In this document: positions 1 to 8,152 of the stretch, in pieces
Layout: every line of letters starts with the position of its first letter
How positions within the stretch are numbered: the first letter of the stretch is position 1
Assembly: GCA_040766745.1 (NCBI GenBank)
Contig: JAXGPX010000001.1
Span: forward strand, 496,001-560,000
DNA from: JAXGPX01 sp040766745
Lineage (GTDB): Bacteria > Bacillota > Sulfobacillia > Fermentithermobacillales > Fermentithermobacillaceae
Length of the DNA stretch: 64,000 nt
Direction: 5' to 3'
Notes under the pieces: generated by a model
What the model was told of the DNA's origin: nothing
What the model saw: the letters and a program-made list of their open reading frames with translations, nothing else
The model's database searches: none
Translations under genes and position numbers: made by a program

Positions 1-145
1 CACAAAAGATGCTTACAGCCGAAGTGAGATCTTGGCTGGAAAATACCTGTCCCTTATCCCTGGCCATTTGCCGCCGCCTGGGAGTTGCAGGTTCCTTCTT
101 TTCATCAGAAAACAGCTGCAGATCAATTTCCGTGTATGAAGTCAT
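1..145 (-). CDS. flhB: Flagellar export switch protein FlhB, N-terminal fragment
   Basis: Partial gene: only the first 48 codons lie in the window, the rest is off the left edge. The ATG at 145 overlaps the fliR stop in an ATGA arrangement, which suggests translational coupling. The peptide begins MTSYTEIDLQLFSDEKK and continues with an EPATPRRRQMARDKGQV stretch, the charged cytoplasmic N-terminus typical of FlhB just before its first membrane helix. FlhB is the inner-membrane component of the flagellar type III export gate that switches substrate class when the hook is complete. Its place directly after fliP-fliQ-fliR is the usual one. Confidence is high for identity; the autocleavage NPTH site is outside the window. 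Confidence 0.9.
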   Translation of the reverse strand, partial: MTSYTEIDLQLFSDEKKEPATPRRRQMARDKGQVFSSQDLTSAVSIFC

Positions 146-909
146 TTACTCATGGCTCCTAGTAGGCTTTCCAGAAGGTGTTCCATGGAAAGCGTAATTT
201 CTTCTGTGAACACTCCGTAAAACACTATTGAAGCAGACATGATACCCAGCCCTACAAGGGTCTTGATAGGGATCCCCACCACGAACATGTTCATTTGAGG
301 TACTGTCCTGGCAATTGCACCTAGGGCAAAATCTACAATCAGCGCTGAAGCCCATACAGGGCATGAAAGTATTAAGGCGGTTTTCAGCATACTTGATGCG
401 GCTCCCAATCCTATCTGTGGCCAGGCTGCCGGGATAGTGGCAGCTCCTGCCGGTACTATTTCAAATGACTTGAACAATGCCTTGATAAAGAGATGATGGC
501 CATCAATTCCAAGGAACACTAAAATCATTAACAGGTACTTGAAAATTCCCAGTATAGGGGATGGTTGTCCGTACTGGGGGTCGATTACATTGGCCATTCC
601 AAAACCTATCTCCATGTCTGCAATATGCCCGGCAGTCTCTATGGCAGCCATCATCACAGAGCCGCAAAAGCCCAGAAGCAAGCCAAGCACTATTTCGCCG
701 GCAGCGGCTACAACGAAACCTCCAATAGAATGAGGAGAGGGAGCTACAGGTATGATTAACCAAAGGAGATACCCCATGATTAAAGACATTGTGACCTTCA
801 CACTCCAAGGTATATACTTGGTTCCAATGACCGGGGCCGTTATAAAAAGGCCTGTAGTACGAAGGACAATCCACATAAACGGAAAGACAGCTTTGAGCCA
901 AACGTCCAC
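142..909 (-). CDS. fliR: Flagellar export gate protein FliR
   Basis: FliR is an integral membrane subunit of the FliP-FliQ-FliR export gate of the flagellar basal body. The product has about six hydrophobic segments and the ending MEHLLESLLGAMSK, and is 255 residues with the chosen start, normal for the family (about 260). I chose the GTG at 909 because AAAGGGGGAGG lies five bases upstream; a longer frame opening at 996 would run 50 bases into fliQ and add a 29-residue polar extension unlike any FliR. It is followed with a 4-base overlap by flhB, and preceded by fliQ 37 bases away. Confidence 0.93.
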   Translation of the reverse strand: MDVWLKAVFPFMWIVLRTTGLFITAPVIGTKYIPWSVKVTMSLIMGYLLWLIIPVAPSPHSIGGFVVAAAGEIVLGLLLGFCGSVMMAAIETAGHIADMEIGFGMANVIDPQYGQPSPILGIFKYLLMILVFLGIDGHHLFIKALFKSFEIVPAGAATIPAAWPQIGLGAASSMLKTALILSCPVWASALIVDFALGAIARTVPQMNMFVVGIPIKTLVGLGIMSASIVFYGVFTEEITLSMEHLLESLLGAMSK

Positions 910-946
910 CTGTACCTCCCCCTTTCGTCTGTTTTTAGCCTGGTAA

Positions 947-1213
947 CTAAATAAGAACCGGCAGCTTCTCGAGAAGCCTCTGGGTGAAGTCGACAAGAGT
1001 TTTTAGCATCCACCCGCCCAAAACCATAATCGATAGCATGACGGCGATTATCTTTGGAACAAAACTAAGAGTTTGGTCATGAATCTGAGTGGTAGCCTGG
1101 AATATGGATACCAGTAGGCCAACAACGATTGAGACTACCAAGGACGGCATGGCTACCAGCATTGTAGTTGCCAGAGTCTCTTTTCCGATTGATATTACTT
1201 GATCCAGTGTCAC
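947..1213 (-). CDS. fliQ: Flagellar export gate protein FliQ
   Basis: Small two-helix membrane protein of 88 residues, exactly the family size. It starts MTLDQVISIGKETL and shows the conserved LVSIFQATTQIHDQTLSFVPK loop between the two transmembrane helices, diagnostic of FliQ. It forms part of the helical export gate with FliP and FliR. It sits between the fliOP fusion (46 bases upstream) and fliR in the standard P-Q-R order. Confidence 0.95.
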   Translation of the reverse strand: MTLDQVISIGKETLATTMLVAMPSLVVSIVVGLLVSIFQATTQIHDQTLSFVPKIIAVMLSIMVLGGWMLKTLVDFTQRLLEKLPVLI

Positions 1214-1259
1214 CTAAAATCCCCTCCCCGGCCTTTTACTTGAATCCCGGCAACCCGGG

Positions 1260-2390
1260 CTACCTGAAACTTCCTATTAGTGACTTGGTAATCAGGTTCC
1301 AACCGTCTACCAGGACAAACAGCAATAGTTTGAATGGCAGTGATATTAGTACCGGCGGAAGCATAAGCATGCCCATTGACATCAAGGTTGAAGCCACAAC
1401 CATGTCAATGACCAAGAACGGCAAGAACAAGATAAATCCCATCTCAAAGGCAGTTTTTAACTCAGATATGGCAAAAGCAGGGACGATTTGGGTGAGTGAC
1501 ATCTCTTCAGGTGTAGAAGGGATTTCTGCCTGCCCCATCTCAATGAAAAGCGCCAGGTCGTTTTCTCGGGTCTGTTTCAACATGAATTCCTTGACCGGCT
1601 CTTGCCCAAGGGAAATAGCTTCTTGAGCCGTTATTTCACCTGACATATATGGAGTGACGGCTGCTTCATTGATCTGCCCCCAGGTTGGCGTCATTATGAA
1701 AAACGTAAGCAAAAGGGCCAGGCCAATTAGTACCTGGTTTGGCGGTGTCTGTTGTGTGCCCATGCCAGCCCTGAGGAACGAAAACACAATAGCTATTCTC
1801 GTAAAAGACGTTGTAAGGATAAGAATTGCAGGAGCCAGGGTCAATACAGTAAGGATTGCCAGGATCCCTAGGGCGTTCAATAGCCCGCCCTGGCCTGATT
1901 CGCCATCAATCCGAATGTCAATGTTAGGAATGATGTTGTCAGGAGCAGCCAACACATACTGCTGCAAGCAACATGCGAAAAAAATGACCAGGGCTATACA
2001 CATGAATATTTTTCTTATATCGAGGCGGCAGGTTCGCCGGGAAATTTCTCTGGTGAATCTGGAAATAAAGCCGGTTTTGGTGCCGTAATGCAAGTCCTGC
2101 CGGTTTTCCGGTTCAGGCAGGTCATTAAAGTCAGTTTGGGGAATTTCTTTGAGCAAAGAAATACTATTGCCTGCAAGGCCTATCAACAGATAGGATTGCC
2201 CTACCCTGATTATGCATATGGCCCGTTCTCCGCCCAGGGGAAGAGAATCTATGATCTGAAGATACAGGTTGGGCCCTCCAGGCTTCAGGCGGCCCTTTCG
2301 AAACCGGACCAACAGGATCGCAGAAATCATTATCAGGCCCAGAAAGCCAAAGATTTTGAGAAATTCCGAGGCAAGCGAATATGAGTCCAT
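1260..2390 (-). CDS. fliP: FliO-FliP fusion, flagellar export gate protein
   Basis: A single 376-residue frame carries both FliO and FliP. Residues 1-85 are FliO-like: one membrane helix at about 11-29, then a cytoplasmic segment containing IIDSLPLGGERAICIIRVG and SISLLKEI. After a basic linker (about 101-126), residues 127-149 form a signal-peptide-like helix ending VLAAP, and 150-376 are canonical FliP (LTSFTRI, GMGTQQTPPNQVL, and a C-terminus ending LLLFVLVDGW...). FliO is normally a separate protein that helps FliP assemble in the membrane; FliP forms the core of the gate. The only internal ATG, codon 130 at 2003, has no Shine-Dalgarno, so I see no sign of separate FliP initiation. The predicted cleavage site after VLA could separate the two parts after insertion (inference). 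Confidence 0.9.
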   Translation of the reverse strand: MDSYSLASEFLKIFGFLGLIMISAILLVRFRKGRLKPGGPNLYLQIIDSLPLGGERAICIIRVGQSYLLIGLAGNSISLLKEIPQTDFNDLPEPENRQDLHYGTKTGFISRFTREISRRTCRLDIRKIFMCIALVIFFACCLQQYVLAAPDNIIPNIDIRIDGESGQGGLLNALGILAILTVLTLAPAILILTTSFTRIAIVFSFLRAGMGTQQTPPNQVLIGLALLLTFFIMTPTWGQINEAAVTPYMSGEITAQEAISLGQEPVKEFMLKQTRENDLALFIEMGQAEIPSTPEEMSLTQIVPAFAISELKTAFEMGFILFLPFLVIDMVVASTLMSMGMLMLPPVLISLPFKLLLFVLVDGWNLITKSLIGSFR

Positions 2391-2472
2391 TACCTGTGCC
2401 GGAAACCCGGCGTCCCCCCTCTTTATATCTATCTAAACAACCGCCTGGGCTGGGCTCTCTTATATCAGCTAC

Positions 2473-2931
2473 TTACCGGTTTCTGCTTGTGCCGCCTTTG
2501 CTCAGGATTTCTTGAATTCTCACACCAAAATTCTCATCGATGACAACCACTTCGCCTTTGGCAAATATCTTTCCGTTCACCAAAATGTCAACCGGATCGC
2601 CTGCAAGCCTGTCTAGTTCAACTATTGAGCCCACGGTTAGGTTCAAAAGGTCTTTAACATAGCACTTTGCCTTACCTAACTCCACGCTTATAGACAGAGG
2701 AATATCCAGAAGCACTTCCATGTCAGAAATCACCTTATCAGCGACAGGCTCTACTTCTAATTCCTGAAAATATGCCGTTTCGACGGTGGGATTACGTTTC
2801 TCTACAGCAGTACCATCCTGCTCTACTTCCGCCGCAGCCTGCGTCTGTTCCGGTTCAGGGGCGGATCCCTCAGCTTCTCTAAGCAAGGCCTCAATTTGGT
2901 CCTGGCTCAGATTTTCACCTGTCATGGTCAA
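2473..2931 (-). CDS. fliN: Flagellar motor switch protein FliN
   Basis: 152 residues. The C-terminal half (about 70-150) is a SpoA/FliN domain: LLDIPLSISVELGK, LTVGSIVELDRLAGDPVDILVNG, GEVVVIDENFGVRI. The N-terminus (LSQDQIEALLREAEG) resembles the short FliM/FliY leader that binds CheY-P, followed by a Gln/Glu-rich linker. There is no CheC-like phosphatase module, so this is a short FliN rather than B. subtilis-type FliY. It builds the lower C-ring with FliM and FliG. The start is ambiguous: TTG at 2931 lies 5 bases after AAGGAG, an ATG two codons later (2925) lies 11 bases after it. It begins 11 bases past the fliM stop. Confidence 0.92.
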   Translation of the reverse strand: MTMTGENLSQDQIEALLREAEGSAPEPEQTQAAAEVEQDGTAVEKRNPTVETAYFQELEVEPVADKVISDMEVLLDIPLSISVELGKAKCYVKDLLNLTVGSIVELDRLAGDPVDILVNGKIFAKGEVVVIDENFGVRIQEILSKGGTSRNR

Positions 2932-2942
2932 ATCAACTCCTT

Positions 2943-3920
2943 CTAGCGGGCTTCTATCTGTGACACAATCCTTGCAGCCATCCTTGTGCCCTTACGCCCG
3001 ATTTCAACATTGAACTTGGGTTTGCCCAGGAGATGAAGGACTGCCGGGCCATCTTTACGCGCGTTGAGTTCGATTACGTCTCCGGCCTTCAAAGAAAGGA
3101 CGTCGCCCATTGTCAGAGTGCTTTCTCCAAGCCTGCAGGAAATGGCAATTTCTACATCCTGAATGGCTGAGGAAACGCTTCGACTGTCTTTTTCGTCGTG
3201 TTTCTCGTCTTTCTTGGAGAACCATCTATGGGCTGACAAAGCCGGCAGTATGGGTTCAAGCAGCGTATACGGAAGGCAGAACTCAATGTCGCCTGTCTTT
3301 ACCCCGAATTTCATCTCGACAATCACTGACAGCACAATGTCATTTGGAGCCATTGCCTGCTGGACAAATAATGGATTTACTTCAATAGACGATACTGATA
3401 GCTGATGCTGCTCAATTCTGAACTCCTTCAATGTAACAGATAGGATTTCTGCCATTGTCTCAGCTACTTTGCGCAACACTGAAGTCTCAATTTCAGTAAG
3501 TGTTCGTGAGACTGCAGCAACGTCACCAGGCCCTCCACAAAGCCTGTCTACCATTGGCAAGGCAATTTGAGGATTGAAGTTCACAAGCAGGTTGGAAGAC
3601 AGGGAAGCCCATTGAATTACTGCAACAGAACAGGGATTGGAAAGTTGGCCTGAGAATTCTTCGTATGTAATTTGATCAACTGATGCCACGTTTGAATGAA
3701 TGGCCAGCCTGAACAGTCCGGAAAAATACGAGGTTACAAGCCGGCAGAAGTTATCAAATAGGAGCTGGGCGCCTCGCAAATGGTCTTTGGAAAACTTGTC
3801 CGGCCGTTTAAAATCGTATACCCGAAGACGTGATCTTGCCACCTGTGACTGTTGTTCATCAGGGGTTGATGATATCATCGAATTAATCAGTTCTTCAATT
3901 TCCTTTTGCGTTAGCGCCAA
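2943..3920 (-). CDS. fliM: Flagellar motor switch protein FliM
   Basis: FliM is the middle C-ring subunit, binding CheY-P and transmitting the switch signal to FliG. The 325-residue product opens with MALTQKEIEELINSM, the CheY-binding type of leader, then YDFKRPDKFSKD, the CheC-like middle domain with GGPGD, and a C-terminal SpoA domain (GDVLSLKAGDVIELN). The length matches the family (about 330). The start is TTG at 3920, six bases after AGAGGTG. It lies between fliL and fliN in the standard order. Confidence 0.95.
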   Translation of the reverse strand: MALTQKEIEELINSMISSTPDEQQSQVARSRLRVYDFKRPDKFSKDHLRGAQLLFDNFCRLVTSYFSGLFRLAIHSNVASVDQITYEEFSGQLSNPCSVAVIQWASLSSNLLVNFNPQIALPMVDRLCGGPGDVAAVSRTLTEIETSVLRKVAETMAEILSVTLKEFRIEQHQLSVSSIEVNPLFVQQAMAPNDIVLSVIVEMKFGVKTGDIEFCLPYTLLEPILPALSAHRWFSKKDEKHDEKDSRSVSSAIQDVEIAISCRLGESTLTMGDVLSLKAGDVIELNARKDGPAVLHLLGKPKFNVEIGRKGTRMAARIVSQIEAR

Positions 3921-3945
3921 ACTGTGTCACCTCTTTGACTTGTCT

Positions 3946-4362
3946 CTACTGGATTATGAATTCGGAGAAGAACACGTCTTCCACAATCCCTGGGCATTTG
4001 GCCTCGATTCTAGCGAATATGTCTTTCTGAAGATTTCTGAGTCCTGTTTCTCCCATTAACTCTTCATAACTTTTTGATCTCAGGAGAGCGTATATGTCTG
4101 TTTTCAGTTCAGAAACTTTAGCAGTCAGCTCTTCACTTCCCTGAGTATCCAGAATCTCTAGGTCAAGAGTGATTCTGATAAACCTTCCTGAGTCCATAAG
4201 GTTGGTGATGAACTGGCCCAGGCAGTACGTAAGGGTCTTCTTTGGAGCCGGTTTCTCACGGCCGTTTAGAGCCATTGGGAACCCCCAGGCACGGGCCGCT
4301 ACTACATATCCCGCTACCAGCGCCAAAAGTACAATTGCAACTACTGTAATGACCTTCTTCAT
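3946..4362 (-). CDS. fliL: Flagellar basal-body-associated protein FliL
   Basis: Single-pass membrane protein of 138 residues. It has an N-terminal signal anchor (KKVITVVAIVLLALVAGYVV), a short linker, and a periplasm-facing domain with the FliL signature (YCLGQFITNLMDSGRFIRITLDLE, cut here to its key part LMDSGRFIRITLDLE). FliL surrounds the stator and supports torque and stator stability. The ATG at 4362 is preceded by GGAGG at 8 bases; a GTG three codons upstream would overlap that site. It lies 27 bases after motB in the same direction, in line with a stator-related role. Confidence 0.93.
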   Translation of the reverse strand: MKKVITVVAIVLLALVAGYVVAARAWGFPMALNGREKPAPKKTLTYCLGQFITNLMDSGRFIRITLDLEILDTQGSEELTAKVSELKTDIYALLRSKSYEELMGETGLRNLQKDIFARIEAKCPGIVEDVFFSEFIIQ

Positions 4363-4389
4363 GAAATACACCTCCGTAGGTGGGTCCCT

Positions 4390-5130
4390 TTAGCGAGGCT
4401 CAGCCGATGAAAGCGAAGGCCTCAAAATCACTACATCAACTCTCCTGTTCCGTTGCCTTCCTTCAGGAGTATCATTGTCTTCAATAGGATGGTATTCGCC
4501 GTATCCTGCAGCCTGAAGTTGCTCCGGTTCTACTTTGGCCTCTTCGATTAGGAACCTGACCACCTGTGTTGCGCGGCCTGTCGAAAGCTCCCAGTTAGAA
4601 GGAAACCTGGGCGTGTTGATTGCCCAGTTGTCAGTGTGGCCTTCTACCCGGATAGGATTATCGATAGACTTGATGAGCTCACCGACCTTCAGCAAAACCT
4701 CCCTGGATTCGATTCTCAGGGTGTCCTGCCCCACGTCAAAAAGGACAGTATCGGCAAACCTGAAAACCACTCCTCTTTCCTCGAGTTCAACTGTAACCTT
4801 GTCTGCCAGGCCTGACTTTTCCAGTTCCTTTTCGAAGAACTGCCCCAATTCCCTCATTCTGGCTATTTCCTGAGCAAGGAGCTGGGCCTGAAATTCTTGA
4901 GGGTCGAAAACACCGTCAGGCGGTGGGGTTATGACAGGGTCAGATGAGCCCTGCATGATTCCGAGAGCCCCCTGTAGAGACGACATAACTGCCTGGAACT
5001 TCTTAATGTTAACTACTGACATTGAAAACATCAGCACAAAGAAGCACAGGAGCAAAGTCACCATATCAGCGTAGGTGTTCATCCATGCCGCTTGCCGTGG
5101 GGCTTCGTCATCTGGCATCCAGGGTTTCAC
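4390..5130 (-). CDS. motB: Flagellar stator protein MotB
   Basis: Stator subunit that anchors the MotA5MotB2 ion channel to peptidoglycan. Visible are the single membrane helix with the essential proton/sodium-binding Asp22 (NTYADMVTLLLCFF), a plug/linker region, and a C-terminal OmpA-type peptidoglycan-binding domain (RVEGHTDNW, SNWELSTGRA, GYGEYHPIEDN, NRRVDVVI). The length, 246, is typical. The start is uncertain: GTG at 5130 or ATG at 5118; either overlaps the end of motA, so translation is probably coupled. The ion used cannot be decided by eye. Confidence 0.95.
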   Translation of the reverse strand: MKPWMPDDEAPRQAAWMNTYADMVTLLLCFFVLMFSMSVVNIKKFQAVMSSLQGALGIMQGSSDPVITPPPDGVFDPQEFQAQLLAQEIARMRELGQFFEKELEKSGLADKVTVELEERGVVFRFADTVLFDVGQDTLRIESREVLLKVGELIKSIDNPIRVEGHTDNWAINTPRFPSNWELSTGRATQVVRFLIEEAKVEPEQLQAAGYGEYHPIEDNDTPEGRQRNRRVDVVILRPSLSSAEPR

Positions 5131-5920
5131 TTCCAGCCACCCCCCTCATTCTAGCCGGCCTTGTGATCTCTTCTCGTTGTTTTGGAGCCAGGAATGATTT
5201 GAGCTTTTCCTGAACTATTCTGGGGTTGTCGCCGGCCTGAATTGACAAGACCCCCTCTATGATTGCTTCTTTGACGAACATTTCTTCAGCGCTCTTGTTC
5301 TTGAGCTTGTTTGCCACCGGGAGGCATATTAGGTTAGCGATGACTGAACCATAGAAAGTCGTTACCAGGGCAGTTGCCATGCCGGGCCCGATGGCGTCAG
5401 GGCTGTCCAGGTTCACAAGCATCTGAATAAGGCCAACCAGTGTTCCTAACATTCCGAACGCCGGTGCGAAGGCGCCCATTGTTTCAAAGACACTTTGTCC
5501 TGTTCTATGCCGCTGGGAAATAAAGGCAAGCTCAGTCTCTAGAATACTTCGCACAAGTTCAGGGGTTGTCCCATCTACAACAAGCCTAATACCTTTCTGA
5601 AGAAACGGGTCGTCAAGGGCGTCTGCATCTTCATCAAGTGCAAGAAGCCCCTCCCTCCGGGCCTTATCAGCAAACTGAACTATTGTGTTGATGGTATCTG
5701 ACAGATCCAGGTGCTTAGAAGCAAATGCGTTCTTGGCTATCTTCAAGACTTCTAGGAAAGTGGTTAGATGATAGCTGATAAGTGTGGCTGTCAGGGTGCC
5801 TCCAATGGTTATAAGGACTGATTCAAAGTCCCAGAACACTGCAAGGCTGCCCCCGTTGGCCATTGCCCATATAAGGAGAGCGAAACCTGAGACTATTCCT
5901 ATGATAGACGCCCTATCCAT
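5108..5920 (-). CDS. motA: Flagellar stator protein MotA
   Basis: Four-helix stator subunit of 270 residues. The C-terminal pair of helices shows the conserved MGAFAPAFGMLGTLVGLIQML and GMATALVTTFYGSVIANL regions (fragments MGAFAPAFGMLGTLVG and ALVTTFYGSVIAN), and the cytoplasmic loop carries charged residues that contact FliG. MotA and MotB form the torque-generating ion channel. Carrying motAB inside the main operon between flgE and fliL is common in clostridia, whereas in Bacillus motAB is a separate locus. Confidence 0.95.
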   Translation of the reverse strand: MDRASIIGIVSGFALLIWAMANGGSLAVFWDFESVLITIGGTLTATLISYHLTTFLEVLKIAKNAFASKHLDLSDTINTIVQFADKARREGLLALDEDADALDDPFLQKGIRLVVDGTTPELVRSILETELAFISQRHRTGQSVFETMGAFAPAFGMLGTLVGLIQMLVNLDSPDAIGPGMATALVTTFYGSVIANLICLPVANKLKNKSAEEMFVKEAIIEGVLSIQAGDNPRIVQEKLKSFLAPKQREEITRPARMRGVAGSETLDAR

Positions 5921-5939
5921 CTAGATTCACCTCGTGTAA

Positions 5940-7193
5940 CTATCTCTTCAGGTTAACCAGTTCCTGCAGCAATTCATCGGATACTGTGATAACCCTTGAG
6001 TTTGCTTGAAATCCTCTTTGGGTAATAATCATCTGTGTAAATTCCTCTGCAAGATCTACGTTTGACATTTCAAGGGCTGTAGGCGCTACCGTGCCTCTTC
6101 CGGAAGTTCCCGCGGCTCCTATATCGGCCCCTCCTGAGTTGTTGGACTCTACGAAGAGGTTCTTGCCCACCTTAATGAGGCCTGACGGGTTCGCGAAATT
6201 GGCCAGCGCAATCTGCCCCAGCACCCTGTTTTTGCCGTTAGAGTAAAACCCCGAGATCACCCCATTCGAGTCAAAACTGAATGATTCAAGGGTACCGGTG
6301 GGCCACCCGTCAACTGCTCCAGACTCTACGGTTGTCGGCCCTGCAACCTGGGTTAGGCTGCTGAAGTCCATGGTTATGTTGATTGGATCTGCCCCTTCAG
6401 GCGAGAAACTCATCGATGCTGGAACACCTGGGTCGATGAGGGCACCGCTATTGTCGAATTCTATGGTCCCTGTACCGATAGGATCGACCGTTGGATCGCC
6501 AAGTTCAGCGGCCCAATTCCAGCTGTTCGGATTGGCCCCGCTTGTGTCTCTGGTAAAAGTCACAGAAACAGTCTGGGTCCGGCCCAGAGAATCATATACT
6601 GTGACGGCAGTTGTCTTGGAAAAACCGTTGGGCGCTTCTGCATCCAGGTTCTTAATCCACTGTACGTTAGAGGTTGCCTTTGCAGGCATGTTTGAACCTA
6701 CCTGAATTGACAGGGGCCCCAGGTTCTGTCCTGTACGGTTAATAGGTAAGTTCCCGTCTGATCCAGAAGCCCACCCCATGACCTTCCTTCCCTCGTAGTC
6801 AACCAGTATCCCGTCGCCGTCAGTCGAGAAATTGCCTACCCTGGTATATGAGCGGCTCTCACCATCTAGGACAACGAAAAATCCGTTGCCCTCTATGGCA
6901 ACGTCAGTCAACCTGGATGTAGGCTGCAGGTTTCCGGGAGTCTGGATGGTATCAATGCTTGCCACATTGACACCCAGGCCAACCTGCATAGGGTTTGTCC
7001 CTCCTCGTTCAGCCTGCGACGTGCCTGAAGGCGAGCTGGCCCCTCTAAGGGTCTGGCTGAACACTTCCTGAAAAGTCACCCTGCTCGATTTGTATCCAGG
7101 TGTATTCACATTTGCTATGTTATTGCCAATTACGTCCATGCGGGTCTGGTGAGTTCTCAACCCAGACACAGCACTGAACAATGAACGCATCAT
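5940..7193 (-). CDS. flgE: Flagellar hook protein FlgE
   Basis: Hook structural protein, 417 residues. The N-terminus MMRSLFSAVSGLRTHQTRMD plus VIGNNIANVNTPGYK is the rod/hook/filament signature, and the C-terminus (TEFTQMIITQRGFQANSRV-like) is the matching conserved coil. The middle contains hook domain repeats. Start choice: ATG at 7193 is favoured because it gives the standard N-terminus; a GTG at 7205 would add four residues. It is followed by motA 19 bases away. The linker of about 95 bases upstream (7194-7289) holds no flbD/swrD gene, which often sits nearby. Confidence 0.93.
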   Translation of the reverse strand: MMRSLFSAVSGLRTHQTRMDVIGNNIANVNTPGYKSSRVTFQEVFSQTLRGASSPSGTSQAERGGTNPMQVGLGVNVASIDTIQTPGNLQPTSRLTDVAIEGNGFFVVLDGESRSYTRVGNFSTDGDGILVDYEGRKVMGWASGSDGNLPINRTGQNLGPLSIQVGSNMPAKATSNVQWIKNLDAEAPNGFSKTTAVTVYDSLGRTQTVSVTFTRDTSGANPNSWNWAAELGDPTVDPIGTGTIEFDNSGALIDPGVPASMSFSPEGADPINITMDFSSLTQVAGPTTVESGAVDGWPTGTLESFSFDSNGVISGFYSNGKNRVLGQIALANFANPSGLIKVGKNLFVESNNSGGADIGAAGTSGRGTVAPTALEMSNVDLAEEFTQMIITQRGFQANSRVITVSDELLQELVNLKR

Positions 7194-7289
7194 GTCCTGA
7201 TGCACCCCTTTCTCTTATTGAGTTCCGGCGCTTTCTCTGTCAGTCCAAAGCGCTTGGCCTCCCTGAAAGGGTCCGGCCCGGAACTGAAA

Positions 7290-7694
7290 CTATTTGTCCA
7301 TTAGCACTGCACTGTCAATTGAAGTAAATAGGTTGTCCTTCATCCTGTCCTCTGGAATCACAGTAACAACTGTCCGGCTTTGAGGAGCTACTACGAACGC
7401 AACCCCCTTCATAAGCACAAGAGTGGACCGGGCTCCTTTGGCCTGTGCAATATCCATGGCATTATCCAGTTCTTCAATGTAATTGTGTGTCTCGTGGTGG
7501 TTCCACGCATTCATCCTCTGCTCTGCATGCCTAGAGAACGTTACGTTTGCATCTTTCCCGGCCTGCTTAAGCGCTTCCAGAAAAGTACTGCTCCCTGTTT
7601 GGGATTGCACGTCTGGCCTTGGGCTGCGCCTCTGCAAGGCCTTTTGAGCATTCAGAGAGCTTACCCTATTATTGTTGGTGATCTTCAATTCCAT
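7290..7694 (-). CDS. Flagellar operon protein (TIGR02530-like)
   Basis: 134-residue small soluble protein found between flgD and flgE in many Bacillota. It carries the family signature FSRHAEQRMNAWN followed by LDNAMDIAQAKGARSTLVLM and VAFVVAPQSRTVVT. Function is not established; its fixed position beside the hook-cap and hook genes suggests a role in hook assembly or length control (inference). The ATG at 7694 has GGAGG at 8 bases. It overlaps the 3' end of flgD by 26 bases. Confidence 0.85.
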   Translation of the reverse strand: MELKITNNNRVSSLNAQKALQRRSPRPDVQSQTGSSTFLEALKQAGKDANVTFSRHAEQRMNAWNHHETHNYIEELDNAMDIAQAKGARSTLVLMKGVAFVVAPQSRTVVTVIPEDRMKDNLFTSIDSAVLMDK

Positions 7695-8127
7695 GAGCAG
7701 CTCCTCCAATCCAAATCAGGTCTTCGATGGGAATGCTCTGCCCGCCACTGCGAACTACCAATCTACCTGAAGAAAGCCCTACGCCTTCAACAACGCCTGT
7801 AATAGTGCCCTGTAGGGCAGATGCTTGGAATTCTTTACCTACAAGGTGAGCTGCTTCAAGAAGGTTCTTTCCCAGTTGACTATCTGCCATGTAACTGCAT
7901 AACCAGGATACATTGGTGTTCAAATTCTGCATTTGAGTTGCCGTGGTGAACTGGGCCATTTGAGCAAAAAAGTCCTTTTCCTTCATTGGCTCCATGGGAT
8001 CTTGATACCGTAATTGGGTAAGAAGAATTTCCATGAACTGATCCTGAAGGGATCCCGTTTGCCCTGAAACTGAATTGGCCCAGTTCGAATTGGAACCGTT
8101 ATGTGTTGCCTGAACTGTCACCGCCAT
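7669..8127 (-). CDS. flgD: Flagellar hook cap/scaffold protein FlgD
   Basis: FlgD caps the growing hook and is needed for FlgE polymerisation. The 152-residue product shows the conserved N-terminal core DQFMEILLTQLRYQDPMEP and FFAQMAQFTTATQMQNL; the C-terminal part is short, as in many Gram-positive FlgD. I start it at ATG 8127, which has GGAGGTG seven bases upstream; the frame stays open a further 36 codons but that part overlaps fliK and lacks homology. Confidence 0.92.
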   Translation of the reverse strand: MAVTVQATHNGSNSNWANSVSGQTGSLQDQFMEILLTQLRYQDPMEPMKEKDFFAQMAQFTTATQMQNLNTNVSWLCSYMADSQLGKNLLEAAHLVGKEFQASALQGTITGVVEGVGLSSGRLVVRSGGQSIPIEDLIWIGGAAHGIEDHQQ

Positions 8128-8152
8128 ACTACTCACCTCCATTCCTGCAACC

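Noticed and set aside
1168..1626. 152-residue ORF on the plus strand
   Set aside because: Antisense to fliP and fliQ; no motif.
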